A DNA stretch of 64,000 nt from Diplonema japonicum (GCA_964019335.1 OZ025751.1:186001-250000), one strand, 5' to 3'. Numbered from the stretch's first letter, positions 29,800 through 39,597 are shown. Numbers and translations are program-made. Notes: a model not told the origin generated them from the sequence alone.

Positions 29800-32484
29800 A
29801 TGGCGTCCCCGAACAACCTAATAATCATGTGTACGTTGTGCGAGAAGGAAGTCGCTTGCAGGAATTGGGAAGCGCACAAAAAGTGCAAGGCGCACAAGAA
29901 TTCAGCAGAGGAAAAGGGGGTGACGGATGAGGCAGCACTTCAGGTGCTCCACAAGGAGGCGGAGGACAAAGCTGGATACGTACCGAGAGCTCCAAAGGTC
30001 AGCAAGCCGGCAGCAAAGCCTGCTCCCAAATCTGCCAAATATGGGAGCCCTCTCCAGCCTATCAACTTCACCATTGAAGTGAAGCGAGGCAAGTCCTCCC
30101 CACCCTTTGGGGCAACCTTCTCCCTGGTCGGCTCTCGCGTACGTGTCTCCTCTGTCGAGGCTGGCAGCCCTGCCTCCGTGGTGGGACTCATACCCAGCCT
30201 TGTTGTGCAGCAGGTGAATAATAAGAACGTGAAGACGGTTGCAGTGGTCAAGAAAACAGTCTCCGAGGGTGTCAACTTTACACTGTTGGTGGTCGCTGAC
30301 AGCAGCGGTCTGCTCCCTGGCGGGGTCACTTCGTGGAACAAGGAGCGTGGGTTCGGCTTCATCTGCCCTTCCCGCCCGCTGTTCACGCAGGAAAAAATGC
30401 TGGGTGACACGACGGGTGTGTACTTCGGGGACATCAGATGCAACAGCTACTCGCTGGGCCGGGACAAACTGACCAGCTTGGCGGAGGGGCAGGAGGTGGA
30501 GTTCGAGGTGCACTACGACGGGCGGTACTTTGGGATCAAGAGCGTGCAAGGAGTGGCAGGGGGGAAGATGGTGGAGGCAGCGAAGAAGCCAGATGTCGGA
30601 CCGGTCGGGCGCGCTGGTGCAGATATTTCCTCACTTGTGAAGACGAAGGAGGCAGTGTGCATGCCTTACACAGCAGGACGCTGCACCGACCCGTCGTCAA
30701 CATCGTGCAGCATGGGCGTCCACATCAAGAAACCCGGCAGCAAGGGCAAGACATCTGTAGACGAGGTGATGGTGAAGGTGAGCTCGTCGAAACTGGAGTT
30801 GCTGCAGCAGAAATGGACGGAAATTGAAGGTCCCGGTCGTTTGGTGAATGGGTGGCAGCTCAGGAACGACGACCTGGAGTTCCGGTTCCGGGCGACAGAG
30901 TACAACATGACACGGACGAGGGGCAGGGCACCCGACATGATCGACGGCTTCCACGGGACGGCGGAGGACAACGTGCTGAGCATCGCACAGAACGGGTTCG
31001 ACCCCTTCAGGAGGTCGGGGCAGGTGCATGGAGCTGGTGAGTACTTCGCGAAGGACCCGAAAGTCTCTGTCGGCTACTGCAGGGGTGGGTGCTTCATGTT
31101 CCTGTGCAGGCTGATCTTGGGAGAAGCGGAGGACCACAAGTGGGTCCCCTCAATGAAATACTACATCATGAAGCAGAATGGGGGGAACATACAGGCCCTT
31201 CCCATGTACCTCCTGCAGTTCAAAAAAACATCCTCACCCCTTGCGCTGAGGATGTCGAAGGTGAGCAACGACGAGAAAGAGGCTGCTGCGACCCTGCTCA
31301 AGATGGGGGCAAAACAAAAGGGAGGATTGAAGGCAGAGAAGGGGCGAACAAACACAGCGATGGTGGCACAGAACACGAGGCACCTGTGGCTGGGGTGGCT
31401 GAACCCTGCAGTGGGGAGGGACGACGGGGAGCTTGCAAAGGATGTGAAGGAGTTCCTGAAGGGACATCAGGTGAAAATGTTGAAACCAGAACGGAACGCA
31501 GCACGGGTGGGGGCCTTCGTGGAGCTTGAGACTCCCGTCAACCAGCTGCAGATGGCGGAACTGAACTGCCGACTGTACCACGGAGAGCACATCATCACAG
31601 TGGACAACGCACAGCCTGACAACCCGTACATGAGAAGCAAGCCGTGTCCACGCCTGAATGGGCCCGGCAAGTACTGCAGAGGGTGGAACATCAAAGGCCA
31701 CTGCGACTGGACGGAGACGTGCTCCTTCAAGCATGATGCGTCCAACTTCGTCAACTACGGGGCCAACCTGGAGTACAAAGAGGTGGGCTCGGCGAAGTAC
31801 GAGGAGCTTGCAACAGAGATGCGGAATAGCGGATTCATAAAAATCAAAAGAATCCGCAGGGTGGTGAACAAGTCGCAGGAACGCGCGTACGAGTCAAGGC
31901 GATCGTTCAGCCACGAAAAGCACGGCTGTGTAGTGGAGAAGGAGCTGTGGCACGGCACAGCGTGCTCTGTTCTGGACAAGATCTTGGCATCGGGGTTGCA
32001 ATGCCCATCAGACAGTCAGGCGAGTGAAGCATGCCCCGTGTCAGGTGGGAGGGGGCTGGCCACCACACTGTGCGGAACGGACTGCAAGCACTGCACTGAA
32101 AAACACGAATGGAAACGCTGCCACATGTTCGGGCTGGGAATCTACTTCGCAGACCAGGCGAAGAAGTCACACAGGTACGTGACGCCTGAGAAGGGTGTGT
32201 ACTCCCTCGTGAAGTGCAGGGTGAACTTGGGGAACCCCTACCTCATCGAGGCCAACCTGAAGGCGAGCAACGGCTTGCATGACGTCGTGCGGTGTGTCGA
32301 TCCCTCTGCCTTCATAAAGCCTCTGAAGAAGGTGGAATGGGATCTCATCAAGGGCCACGATTCCTACTACGTGAAGGGTCTTGGGAGCAACGCGAAGACG
32401 GGTTTCGGTGTCATTAACTCCGAGTACATCATCTTCCAGCCTGCACAGGTCCTGCCTTTGTACGTGGTGGACTATGAGGTCTAA
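29800..32484 (+). CDS. Dual ADP-ribosyltransferase with C2H2, PDZ, cold-shock, CCCH and RRM-like modules, copy 1
   Basis: Intronless, 894 aa. Modules in order: C2H2 finger (about 11-32, CTLCEKEV..H..H); PDZ-like (90-165, VRVSSVEAGSPASVVGLI); cold-shock domain (170-250, WNKERGFGFI, VYFGDI, EGQEVEFEV); CCCH finger (287-308); ART 1 (330-475); RRM-like (527-605, LWLGWL and VGAFVELET); CCCH finger (616-645, C-x8-C-x5-C-x3-H); ART 2 (710-892). ART 1 keeps H385 (GFHGT) and Y415 (GEYFA), but the Glu position reads Y454, so it is probably inactive. ART 2 keeps H718, Y782 and E875 (NSEYIIF), the PARP H-Y-E triad. A Cys/His-rich insert lies between its H and Y and may bind zinc. Likely an RNA-recognising mono- or poly-ADP-ribosyltransferase in cytosol or nucleus. 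Substrate and RNA are unknown. Confidence 0.85.
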   Translation: MASPNNLIIMCTLCEKEVACRNWEAHKKCKAHKNSAEEKGVTDEAALQVLHKEAEDKAGYVPRAPKVSKPAAKPAPKSAKYGSPLQPINFTIEVKRGKSSPPFGATFSLVGSRVRVSSVEAGSPASVVGLIPSLVVQQVNNKNVKTVAVVKKTVSEGVNFTLLVVADSSGLLPGGVTSWNKERGFGFICPSRPLFTQEKMLGDTTGVYFGDIRCNSYSLGRDKLTSLAEGQEVEFEVHYDGRYFGIKSVQGVAGGKMVEAAKKPDVGPVGRAGADISSLVKTKEAVCMPYTAGRCTDPSSTSCSMGVHIKKPGSKGKTSVDEVMVKVSSSKLELLQQKWTEIEGPGRLVNGWQLRNDDLEFRFRATEYNMTRTRGRAPDMIDGFHGTAEDNVLSIAQNGFDPFRRSGQVHGAGEYFAKDPKVSVGYCRGGCFMFLCRLILGEAEDHKWVPSMKYYIMKQNGGNIQALPMYLLQFKKTSSPLALRMSKVSNDEKEAAATLLKMGAKQKGGLKAEKGRTNTAMVAQNTRHLWLGWLNPAVGRDDGELAKDVKEFLKGHQVKMLKPERNAARVGAFVELETPVNQLQMAELNCRLYHGEHIITVDNAQPDNPYMRSKPCPRLNGPGKYCRGWNIKGHCDWTETCSFKHDASNFVNYGANLEYKEVGSAKYEELATEMRNSGFIKIKRIRRVVNKSQERAYESRRSFSHEKHGCVVEKELWHGTACSVLDKILASGLQCPSDSQASEACPVSGGRGLATTLCGTDCKHCTEKHEWKRCHMFGLGIYFADQAKKSHRYVTPEKGVYSLVKCRVNLGNPYLIEANLKASNGLHDVVRCVDPSAFIKPLKKVEWDLIKGHDSYYVKGLGSNAKTGFGVINSEYIIFQPAQVLPLYVVDYEV

Positions 32485-33290
32485 GTTGTTCCCCCCCCCT
32501 TCGTGTCCGACATATGAATTTTTTAGAAAAAGAAATTCAGTGAACCTTTGAGCATTTTTGCCTTTTTTTCGAGGCTTTTCCCTTAAAAACCCCTATGACC
32601 ACTTTGGACATAGGCCTGGTCACTTAGCGGATATGAAGCGTTAAAAATGGTGTTTTGCTATGCTTTGTCCAAAGCGATCAGCAAAGAAAACCTTTCTCCT
32701 TTCTTGTCTGCCTCTTTTCTTTTTTTTTAGTAGCTCTCTTTTCTCCGACCTTTGTTTCTTCACACTTTCCAAGATAAAAAGAAAAAAAAAGAGGGGAAAA
32801 CAAAAACTATCGTGAATTTCTCTTGATTTCTTTTATCCCCTTTTTATTGCATTGACGGTCTTTTTATGGCCTTCTACCCTAACCCTCCCAAGTGTCTCCT
32901 AGGCTGACCTTTTTTTTTTCCTGTCGGGGACAACGGGGACTAAGCTCAGCTCGGCCGGTGCGCTAAAAAACGCATACCTTCAAAGAATAGTTTCTGTTAC
33001 ATATTTCTTAGTTTTTCAAAAAAAAAAAAATGCATTTATAACTATATGCAACTTGTGCCGCCGCAAAAAGCTTTCACAGTTTTTTTAAAACCCTTTTTTG
33101 CTCGTGCGAACAACAAAACATATAGTCATAAAGAATTTATTTTTGTTAAATTTTATTCTCAGCCCCCCCCCAAAAAAAAAGGGGGTGGTAACACACATTT
33201 TTCCGCTCGTTTTTTTCCATATTCTTCTTCATATATTCACGTAGCAGGACAGGGAGGGAGGATGGAGGCTGCGGAAGTAAAAGAAAAAAA
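32485..33290. other. Intergenic spacer, duplicated at 36.7-37.5 kb
   Basis: 3' flank of the first dual-ART gene and former 5' flank of an ankyrin gene copy. Shared phrases with 36719-37493 include TGCTATGCTT, CAGAGCGATCAGCAA-like sequence, GAATTTCTCTTGATTTCTTT and AGACAGGGAGGGAGG-like sequence. No gene is present. Confidence 0.75.
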
Positions 33291-33500
33291 ATGGACATAC
33301 CACTGGTGGTAAAACAAGCATGGCACTGGTTTGCAATCTACTTCGCTGTCATCACAGACAACACGTCACACTTCTAGACGAGCTCTGCCGGGTGTGCGAA
33401 TACGACACGAAGAAGAGGGAGTGCATGGACAAGCCGATGTGCCCCACGAGGACAGGCCCTCAACCTGGGTACAAGTGTATGTGCTTCGCGAATAGTAAGA
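33291..33500 (+). pseudogene. Chimeric pseudogene: ankyrin gene start fused to LVIVD gene end
   Basis: ATGGACATACCA at 33291 equals the first four codons of the ankyrin gene at 37494. It then jumps to sequence matching the codons for WHGWFAI.LAVIT, with a 2-bp insertion that gives a stop after NTSHF. From about 33390 it switches to the 3' end of the LVIVD gene (VCEYDTKKRECMDKPMCPTR, then PQPGYKCMCF). The joint records a deletion between two copies of a duplicated module. Confidence 0.85.
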
Positions 33501-33949
33501 AAAAGGTCTTGTTGACAATCTTCATTTACACACTCTCAACTCCCTTTCTTTTTCTTCCTCTTCTTTTTTTTCTACCCTCCTTTCCTTCTTGTCGTTCAAC
33601 ACACAAAGAAGGAAAGGTCGCCAAAAAAAAAAAAGAAAAATAAACAAAGAATGACTTAATGCTTTGGGGGCGTCTCCCGGCCTGGAGCTGCGGCGATGCG
33701 GTTGTTGCTTTTTTAGTCTGAGAACCTTTTCTTTTCTTCTTCCCTCCATCCCTCCCATCACTGAGGCCTCGCCTACTGGAACGGGCTATTCATACCGTAT
33801 CTAATACTGCTGACACTCCGTAGTTATATTTTCCTCTCCGCTAAATCTTTTGCTGCCCTCAGGGTAGTTCAGAAGAGCATCTTTCTATCATTACTTTTGC
33901 CTCCCTTATCCATGCAATTCAGGTAAACCTGGACTTTCACCCACACAAG
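33501..33949. other. Duplicated spacer before second dual-ART gene
   Basis: Matches 29330-29799 closely, with small insertions and deletions. It carries the same pyrimidine tracts and CAATTCAG just before the start codon. Confidence 0.75.
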
Positions 33950-36718
33950 ATGGCGTCCCCGAACAACCCAATGGTCATGTGTACGCTGTGCGAGAAGGAA
34001 GTCGCTTGGAAGGATTGGGAAGCGCACAAAAAGGGCAAGGCGCACAAGAAGTCAGCGGAGGAAAAGGGGGTGACGGATGAGGCAGCACTTCAGGTGCTCC
34101 ACAAGGAGGCGGAGGACAAAGCTGGATACGTACCGAGAGCTCCAAAGGTCAGCAAGCCGGCACCAAAGCCTGCTCCCAAACCTGCTTCCAAACCTGCCCC
34201 CAAACCCGCTGCAGCCAATCCTCGCACACAGCCCAACAGGAATAACAGGGGGAACCAGAACTCCCGACTTGGGATCCCCCTCCGGCCTATCAACTTCACC
34301 ATTGAAGTGAAGCGAGGCAAGTCCTCCCCACCCTTTGGGGCAACCTTCTCCCTGGTCGGCTCTCGCGTACGTGTCTCCTCTGTCGAGGCTGGCAGCCCTG
34401 CCTCCGTGGTGGGACTCATACCCAGCCTTGTTGTGCAGCAGGTGAATAATAAGAACGTGAAGACGGTTGCAGTGGTCAAGAAAACAGTCTCCGAGGGTGT
34501 CAACTTTACACTGTTGGTGGTCGCTGACAGCAGCGGTCTGCTCCCTGGCGGGGTCACTTCGTGGAACAAGGAGCGTGGGTTCGGCTTCATCTGCCCTTCC
34601 CGCCCGCTGTTCACGCAGGAAAAAATGCTGGGTGACACGACGGGTGTGTACTTCGGGGACATCAGATGCAACAGCTACTCGCTGGGCCGGGACAAACTGA
34701 CCAGCTTGGCGGAGGGGCAGGAGGTGGAGTTCGAGGTGCACTACGACGGGCGGTACTTTGGGATCAAGAGCGTGCAAGGAGTGGCAGGGGGGAAGATGGT
34801 GGAGGCAGCGAAGAAGCCAGATGTCGGACCGGTCGGGCGCGCTGGTGCAGATATTTCCTCACTTGTGAAGACGAAGGAGGCAGTGTGCATGCCTTACACA
34901 GCAGGACGCTGCACCGACCCGTCGTCAACATCGTGCAGCATGGGCGTCCACATCAAGAAACCCGGCAGCAAGGGCAAGACATCTGTAGACGAGGTGATGG
35001 TGAAGGTGAGCTCGTCGAAACTGGAGTTGCTGCAGCAGAAATGGACGGAAATTGAAGGTCCCGGTCGTTTGGTGAATGGGTGGCAGCTCAGGAACGACGA
35101 CCTGGAGTTCCGGTTCCGGGCGACAGAGTACAACATGACACGGACGAGGGGCAGGGCACCCGACATGATCGACGGCTTCCACGGGACGGCGGAGGACAAC
35201 GTGCTGAGCATCGCACAGAACGGGTTCGACCCCTTCAGGAGGTCGGGGCAGGTGCATGGAGCTGGTGAGTACTTCGCGAAGGACCCGAAAGTCTCTGTCG
35301 GCTACTGCAGGGGTGGGTGCTTCATGTTCCTGTGCAGGCTGATCTTGGGAGAAGCGGAGGACCACAAGTGGGTCCCCTCAATGAAATACTACATCATGAA
35401 GCAGAATGGGGGGAACATACAGGCCCTTCCCATGTACCTCCTGCAGTTCAAAAAAACATCCTCACCCCTTGCGCTGAGGATGTCGAAGGTGAGCAACGAC
35501 GAGAAAGAGGCTGCTGCGACTCTGCTCAAGATGGGGGCAAAACAAAGGGGAGGATTGAAGGCAGAGAAGGGGCGAATAGACACAGCGATGGTGGCACAGA
35601 ACACGAGGCACCTGTGGCTGGGGTGGCTAAACCCTGCAGTGGGGAGGGACGACGAGGAGCTTGCAAAGGATGTGAAGGAGTTCCTGAAGGGACATCAGGT
35701 GAAAATGCTGAAACCAGAACGGAACGCAGCACGGGTGGGGGCCTTCGTGGAGCTTGAGACTCCCGTCAACCAGCTGCAGATGGCGGAACTGAACTGCCGA
35801 CTGTACCACGGAGAGCACATCATCACAGTGGACAACGCACAGCCTGACAACCCGTACATGAGAAGCAAGCCGTGTCCACGCCTCAATGGGCCCAGCAGGT
35901 ACTGCAGAGGGTGGAACATCAAAGGCCACTGCGACTGGACGGAGACGTGCTCCTTCAAGCATGATGCGTCCAACTTCATAAACTACGGGGCCAACCTGGA
36001 GTACACAGAGGTGTCGGAAGGTTCGGCGAAGTACGAGGAGCTTGCAACAGAGATGCGGAAGGGCGGGCTGACGAAAATCAAAAGAATCCGCAGGGTGGTG
36101 AACAAGTCGCAGGAACGCGCGTACGAGTCAAGGCGATCGTTCAGCCACGAAAAGCACGGCTGTGTAGTGGAGAAGGAGCTGTGGCACGGCACAGCGTGCT
36201 CTGTTCTGGACAAGATCTTGGCATCGGGGTTGCAATGCCCATCAGACAGTCAGGCGAGTGAAGCATGCCCCGTGTCGGGTGGGAAGGGGCTGGCCACCAC
36301 ACTGTGCGGAACGGACTGCAAGCACTGCACTGAAAAACACGAATGGAAACGCTGCCACATGTTCGGGCTGGGAATCTACCTCGCAGACCAGGCGGAGAAG
36401 TCACACAGGTACGTGACGCCTGAGAAGGGTGTGTACTCCCTCGTGAAGTGCAGGGTGAACTTGGGGAACCCCTACCTCATCGAGGCCAACCTGAAGGCGA
36501 GCAACGGCTTGCATGACGTCGTGCGGTGTGTCGATCCCTCTGCCTTCATAAAGCCTCTGAAGAAGGTGGAATGGGATCTCATCAAGGGCCACGATTCCTA
36601 CTACGTGAAGGGTCTTGGGAGCAACGCGAAGACGGGTTTCGGTGTCATTAACTCCGAGTACATCATCTTCCAGCCTGCACAGGTCCTGCCTTTGTACGTG
36701 GTGGACTATGAGGTCTAA
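33950..36718 (+). CDS. Dual ADP-ribosyltransferase with RNA-binding modules, copy 2
   Basis: Intronless, 922 aa. Same module order as copy 1: C2H2, PDZ-like, cold-shock, CCCH, degenerate ART, RRM-like, CCCH, H-Y-E ART. It differs by about 28 extra residues in the linker after the zinc finger, a proline/lysine-rich PAPKPASKPAPKP-type stretch plus an N/R/Q-rich piece. Substitutions include GIYFADQAKKS to GIYLADQAEKS beside the ART 2 tyrosine. Long stretches (about 34.30-35.51 kb against 30.07-31.28 kb) appear identical at DNA level, while the region around the second CCCH finger differs. That patchwork points to gene conversion. Both copies look intact, so two active genes with different linkers are likely. 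Confidence 0.85.
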   Translation: MASPNNPMVMCTLCEKEVAWKDWEAHKKGKAHKKSAEEKGVTDEAALQVLHKEAEDKAGYVPRAPKVSKPAPKPAPKPASKPAPKPAAANPRTQPNRNNRGNQNSRLGIPLRPINFTIEVKRGKSSPPFGATFSLVGSRVRVSSVEAGSPASVVGLIPSLVVQQVNNKNVKTVAVVKKTVSEGVNFTLLVVADSSGLLPGGVTSWNKERGFGFICPSRPLFTQEKMLGDTTGVYFGDIRCNSYSLGRDKLTSLAEGQEVEFEVHYDGRYFGIKSVQGVAGGKMVEAAKKPDVGPVGRAGADISSLVKTKEAVCMPYTAGRCTDPSSTSCSMGVHIKKPGSKGKTSVDEVMVKVSSSKLELLQQKWTEIEGPGRLVNGWQLRNDDLEFRFRATEYNMTRTRGRAPDMIDGFHGTAEDNVLSIAQNGFDPFRRSGQVHGAGEYFAKDPKVSVGYCRGGCFMFLCRLILGEAEDHKWVPSMKYYIMKQNGGNIQALPMYLLQFKKTSSPLALRMSKVSNDEKEAAATLLKMGAKQRGGLKAEKGRIDTAMVAQNTRHLWLGWLNPAVGRDDEELAKDVKEFLKGHQVKMLKPERNAARVGAFVELETPVNQLQMAELNCRLYHGEHIITVDNAQPDNPYMRSKPCPRLNGPSRYCRGWNIKGHCDWTETCSFKHDASNFINYGANLEYTEVSEGSAKYEELATEMRKGGLTKIKRIRRVVNKSQERAYESRRSFSHEKHGCVVEKELWHGTACSVLDKILASGLQCPSDSQASEACPVSGGKGLATTLCGTDCKHCTEKHEWKRCHMFGLGIYLADQAEKSHRYVTPEKGVYSLVKCRVNLGNPYLIEANLKASNGLHDVVRCVDPSAFIKPLKKVEWDLIKGHDSYYVKGLGSNAKTGFGVINSEYIIFQPAQVLPLYVVDYEV

Positions 36719-37493
36719 GTTGTTCCCCCCCTTTTTTTTTGTCCGAAGCACCCTTATAAAAAAAATGGTGCCTTGCTATGCTTGTCCAGAGCGATCAGCA
36801 ATGAAAACCTTTTTGATTTCCTTTGACCTTTGCTTCCTTTCTGATCGGTTTTTTTTTTCCCCTCTTTCTATTTATTATGCTCTCTTGACCTTTGTTTCCT
36901 CTCTTTCTCTTGACCTTTGTTTCCTCACACTTTCCAAAGAATAAAATAACATAAAATTTGAAAGAAAAAGAAAAATGATCTTGAATTTCTCTTGATTTCT
37001 TTTATCCTTTTGTATCGAATTGACTTGATGGTCCGTTCTACCCTAACCATACCAGGAGTCTCCTTTAGCTGACCCATTTCTTTTCCAAGGACCAGCGCGG
37101 CCGGTGAGCGCAAAAACGCATACCTTAAAAGAATAGTTTTCCCTCTGTTTACACAATTTTCTAGTCGAGTTTTTTTAAAAAAAAAAGATTTTTATTACCT
37201 TTATAAATCTTTGTATCTCGTGCAGCCCTTATATTTTTTTTTTCTCTTGCGACGACAAAAAAAAAAGAAAAAAAAAAAAAGAAAAGGTGGCGAACAAAAG
37301 ACCAGAGTCATAAAAAATAATCAATTTTTTTTTTTTACTAAGACACCTTTATTGTGTTAAAACTTTTAAACTAAGCCGCCCTCTCTCTCGTTTTTTTTCC
37401 CCCCTATATTCTTCTTTTATGTATATACTCGTAGCAAGACAGGGAGGGAGGGTGGAGGGGAGGCTGCGGAAGCAAAAAAAAGAAAGAAAAAAA
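36719..37493. other. Intergenic spacer upstream of ankyrin gene
   Basis: Pyrimidine- and A-rich spacer related to 32485-33290. No gene seen. Confidence 0.7.
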
Positions 37494-38573
37494 ATGGACA
37501 TACCATCCCTCCCACGCTGCAAAGCCGACGACGAAGACATGGAGAAACTGCACAGCGCCGCGCGGAAGGGAAACGTGGAGGTTGTGTCCCGTCTCATCAA
37601 CGGGGGCATCCATCATTCCATCCCGAACAAGTTTGGCTGCACGGCCCTGCACCTCGCGTGCAAGCACAACCACGTTAGTATAATACAAGAACTGGGCGAA
37701 AAGCAAGTTGCTTTAGGCGCATGGCACGGCTGGTTTGCAATCCACCTCGCCGTCATCACAGGCAACGTGTCACTTCTAGACGAGCTCTGCTACGCCGTCG
37801 AGCGGCACAGCGGGAACGATTTCAACTCCTTTATAAACCAAGCCGCCGAGCAGGAAATAACAGACATACAAGGGAAGGTGCTGGATGAAACAACCTCTCT
37901 GTTGGCACCGCTGCATCTTTCCGTAATTTTGAATAATATTAACGTGACGAAAAAACTTTTGGAAAAGGGCGCTGCGGTCACTCTGCGTGACAAGCTGGGC
38001 AAATCACCCCTAATGTACGCGCTGCATTATGCGGACGAAGCCATGGTGAAGGTTTTGCTAGCACAACACACAACAGTTCATGTGCAGGACAAGAAGGGTG
38101 CAAACGTGCTTCACCACGCCTTGCGGTCCGACAGGGATGATATGTGTGCGTTACTGTTGCAAGCTGTTCGAACAGAGAGCTCCGAGAGCATCAACTCCTT
38201 CCTCGTCGCGGAGGACGACGGGAAAGTGTCGCCTGTGATGTTGATGATAGAAACAGGGAAGGTGTCCCTCCTCGCGTCCTGTGTTGAGTTCCTTGACTCC
38301 TTCTCCTTCCAACAGATGAAATTCCATGACGCTCGCACGGTGCACCCGGAGCGTATCCACTGGTGTCTCCCCCACAACCCTTCTCAGTTTGATCCTGATG
38401 TGCACCTCACTTCTGAAGGGCGGAAGGACGCTGTGATTCGAATCCTGCAGAGCAGGCTGGACGAGGTCAACACCGACGCTTTCGAGAGGAAACCCAAACG
38501 GCAGCCCATCACCCTTGCCCCTTCTTCGCCTGGAAACCGCACCCGTGGGATGTCCACCGATATTAGGAAGTGA
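37494..38573 (+). CDS. Ankyrin-repeat protein (359 aa)
   Basis: Starts MDIPSLPRCKADDEDMEKLH. Ankyrin repeats fill residues 15-250: LHSAARKGNVEVVSRLINGG, GCTALHLACKHNHVSIIQEL, LAPLHLSVILNNINVTKKLL, KSPLMYALHYADEAMVKVLL and ANVLHHALRSDRDDMCALLL. The C-terminal 100 residues are not repeats. Ankyrin proteins are binding scaffolds, and the partner is unknown. The stop codon lies inside AAGTGAGT, a good splice-donor context, so an extra 3' exon (acceptor near 38622) cannot be excluded. It belongs to the duplicated LVIVD-ART-ankyrin module. Confidence 0.85.
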   Translation: MDIPSLPRCKADDEDMEKLHSAARKGNVEVVSRLINGGIHHSIPNKFGCTALHLACKHNHVSIIQELGEKQVALGAWHGWFAIHLAVITGNVSLLDELCYAVERHSGNDFNSFINQAAEQEITDIQGKVLDETTSLLAPLHLSVILNNINVTKKLLEKGAAVTLRDKLGKSPLMYALHYADEAMVKVLLAQHTTVHVQDKKGANVLHHALRSDRDDMCALLLQAVRTESSESINSFLVAEDDGKVSPVMLMIETGKVSLLASCVEFLDSFSFQQMKFHDARTVHPERIHWCLPHNPSQFDPDVHLTSEGRKDAVIRILQSRLDEVNTDAFERKPKRQPITLAPSSPGNRTRGMSTDIRK

Positions 38574-38800
38574 GTTGGTTTTTTTTTTAAATATTTTTTG
38601 TTCTTGTTTTAATGGCGTAAACAGACAGAGTCTCCGCATAGGAGAGCCCTACCCCCCCCGATTGCGATTGACACGACTGTTATTTATTTTTTTCTTTTTT
38701 TTTAAAACCCCCTATGTTTACCCCCCTCACCCCCTACCCCCGACTTTTGTTATTTGTTTTGTGTATTTTTCTTTGTTTCAAAGTTTTGTCTTTTTCATGC

Positions 38801-38818
38801 TTTTTTTTTTTTTTACAG
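38801..38818 (+). promoter_or_regulatory. Probable splice-leader acceptor of first GAMT gene
   Basis: An uninterrupted run of 14 T followed by ACAG, 32 bases before the ATG at 38851. It is one of the clearest polypyrimidine-AG signals in the window. Confidence 0.55.
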
Positions 38819-38850
38819 TCTGTTTCTTCTTTACACCGGAAACAACCAGA

Positions 38851-39597
38851 ATGTCGGCGCAAACAGAGCACGGGTACCACGGTCTGCAAGCCGGTGCTGA
38901 GCCGCAAGCATGGAAGTCGATGGAGGCAGATATCGATGAGACACACGTGTACATCGACGGGCACCCTGTGATGGAGGGGTGGGAGAAGCCTTACCAGGAT
39001 GCGATCGCGAAGATCGCCTGCGAGAACGGCGGGAAGGTGCTGGAGGTAGGGTTTGGGATGGCGCTGTCCGCCTCTGCGATACAGAGGAACGACATCGGGG
39101 AGCACGTGATCATCGAAGCGTCTGAGGCGGTCTTCAAGAGGCTGGAGAGCTGGGCCGCACAGCAGAAGCACAAGGTGACCCCCATGTTCGGCCTGTGGCA
39201 GGATGTGGTGAAGACCCTCCCCAGCAACAGCTTCGACGGGATCTACTACGACACCTACCCGAACAACAAGGAGTCGCAGCACACCCACCAGTTCGAGTTC
39301 TTGAAGGAAGCCCGTCGCATCCTGAAGCCCGGTGGCATCCTCACTTACTGCAACCTCACCTCGCTCGGTGTTCTTCGTCCTGAGTTTTCCTCTGAGGGCA
39401 CCACTGATAAGGAGGCTTGGGAGAGGCTTTTCTTGGAGACTCAGAAGCCGCACATCTTGAAAGCAGGCTGGGAAGAGAGCGAGATTAAACAGAATGAGAT
39501 CTTCGGGCCCCTCTCCCCACCCAAGGAGTGTGAGTACTACCAGCACAGCAGCCTGCTCATGCCACGCCTTGTGAAGACTGCGACATCTGCGCCATGA
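38851..39597 (+). CDS. GAMT: Guanidinoacetate N-methyltransferase, copy 1
   Basis: Intronless, 248 aa. It methylates guanidinoacetate with S-adenosylmethionine to make creatine. Diagnostic blocks: VMEGWEKPYQDAIA, the SAM-binding motif GKVLEVGFGMALSASAIQ (about 61-78), EHVIIEASEAVFKRL, GLWQDV, FDGIYYDTYP with the acidic substrate-binding Asp, and LKPGGILTYCNLTS. All align with animal GAMT. Length fits the family, and no targeting peptide is seen. The start at 38851 follows a clear T14-ACAG acceptor; the same frame runs upstream but without homology. An identical protein is encoded 1.6 kb downstream. Confidence 0.93.
   Translation: MSAQTEHGYHGLQAGAEPQAWKSMEADIDETHVYIDGHPVMEGWEKPYQDAIAKIACENGGKVLEVGFGMALSASAIQRNDIGEHVIIEASEAVFKRLESWAAQQKHKVTPMFGLWQDVVKTLPSNSFDGIYYDTYPNNKESQHTHQFEFLKEARRILKPGGILTYCNLTSLGVLRPEFSSEGTTDKEAWERLFLETQKPHILKAGWEESEIKQNEIFGPLSPPKECEYYQHSSLLMPRLVKTATSAP

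Noticed and set aside
38515-38850. Long in-frame extension upstream of the first GAMT copy
   Set aside because: It reads through T runs and the acceptor signal. The second copy has no such extension, and GAMT homology begins only after 38851.
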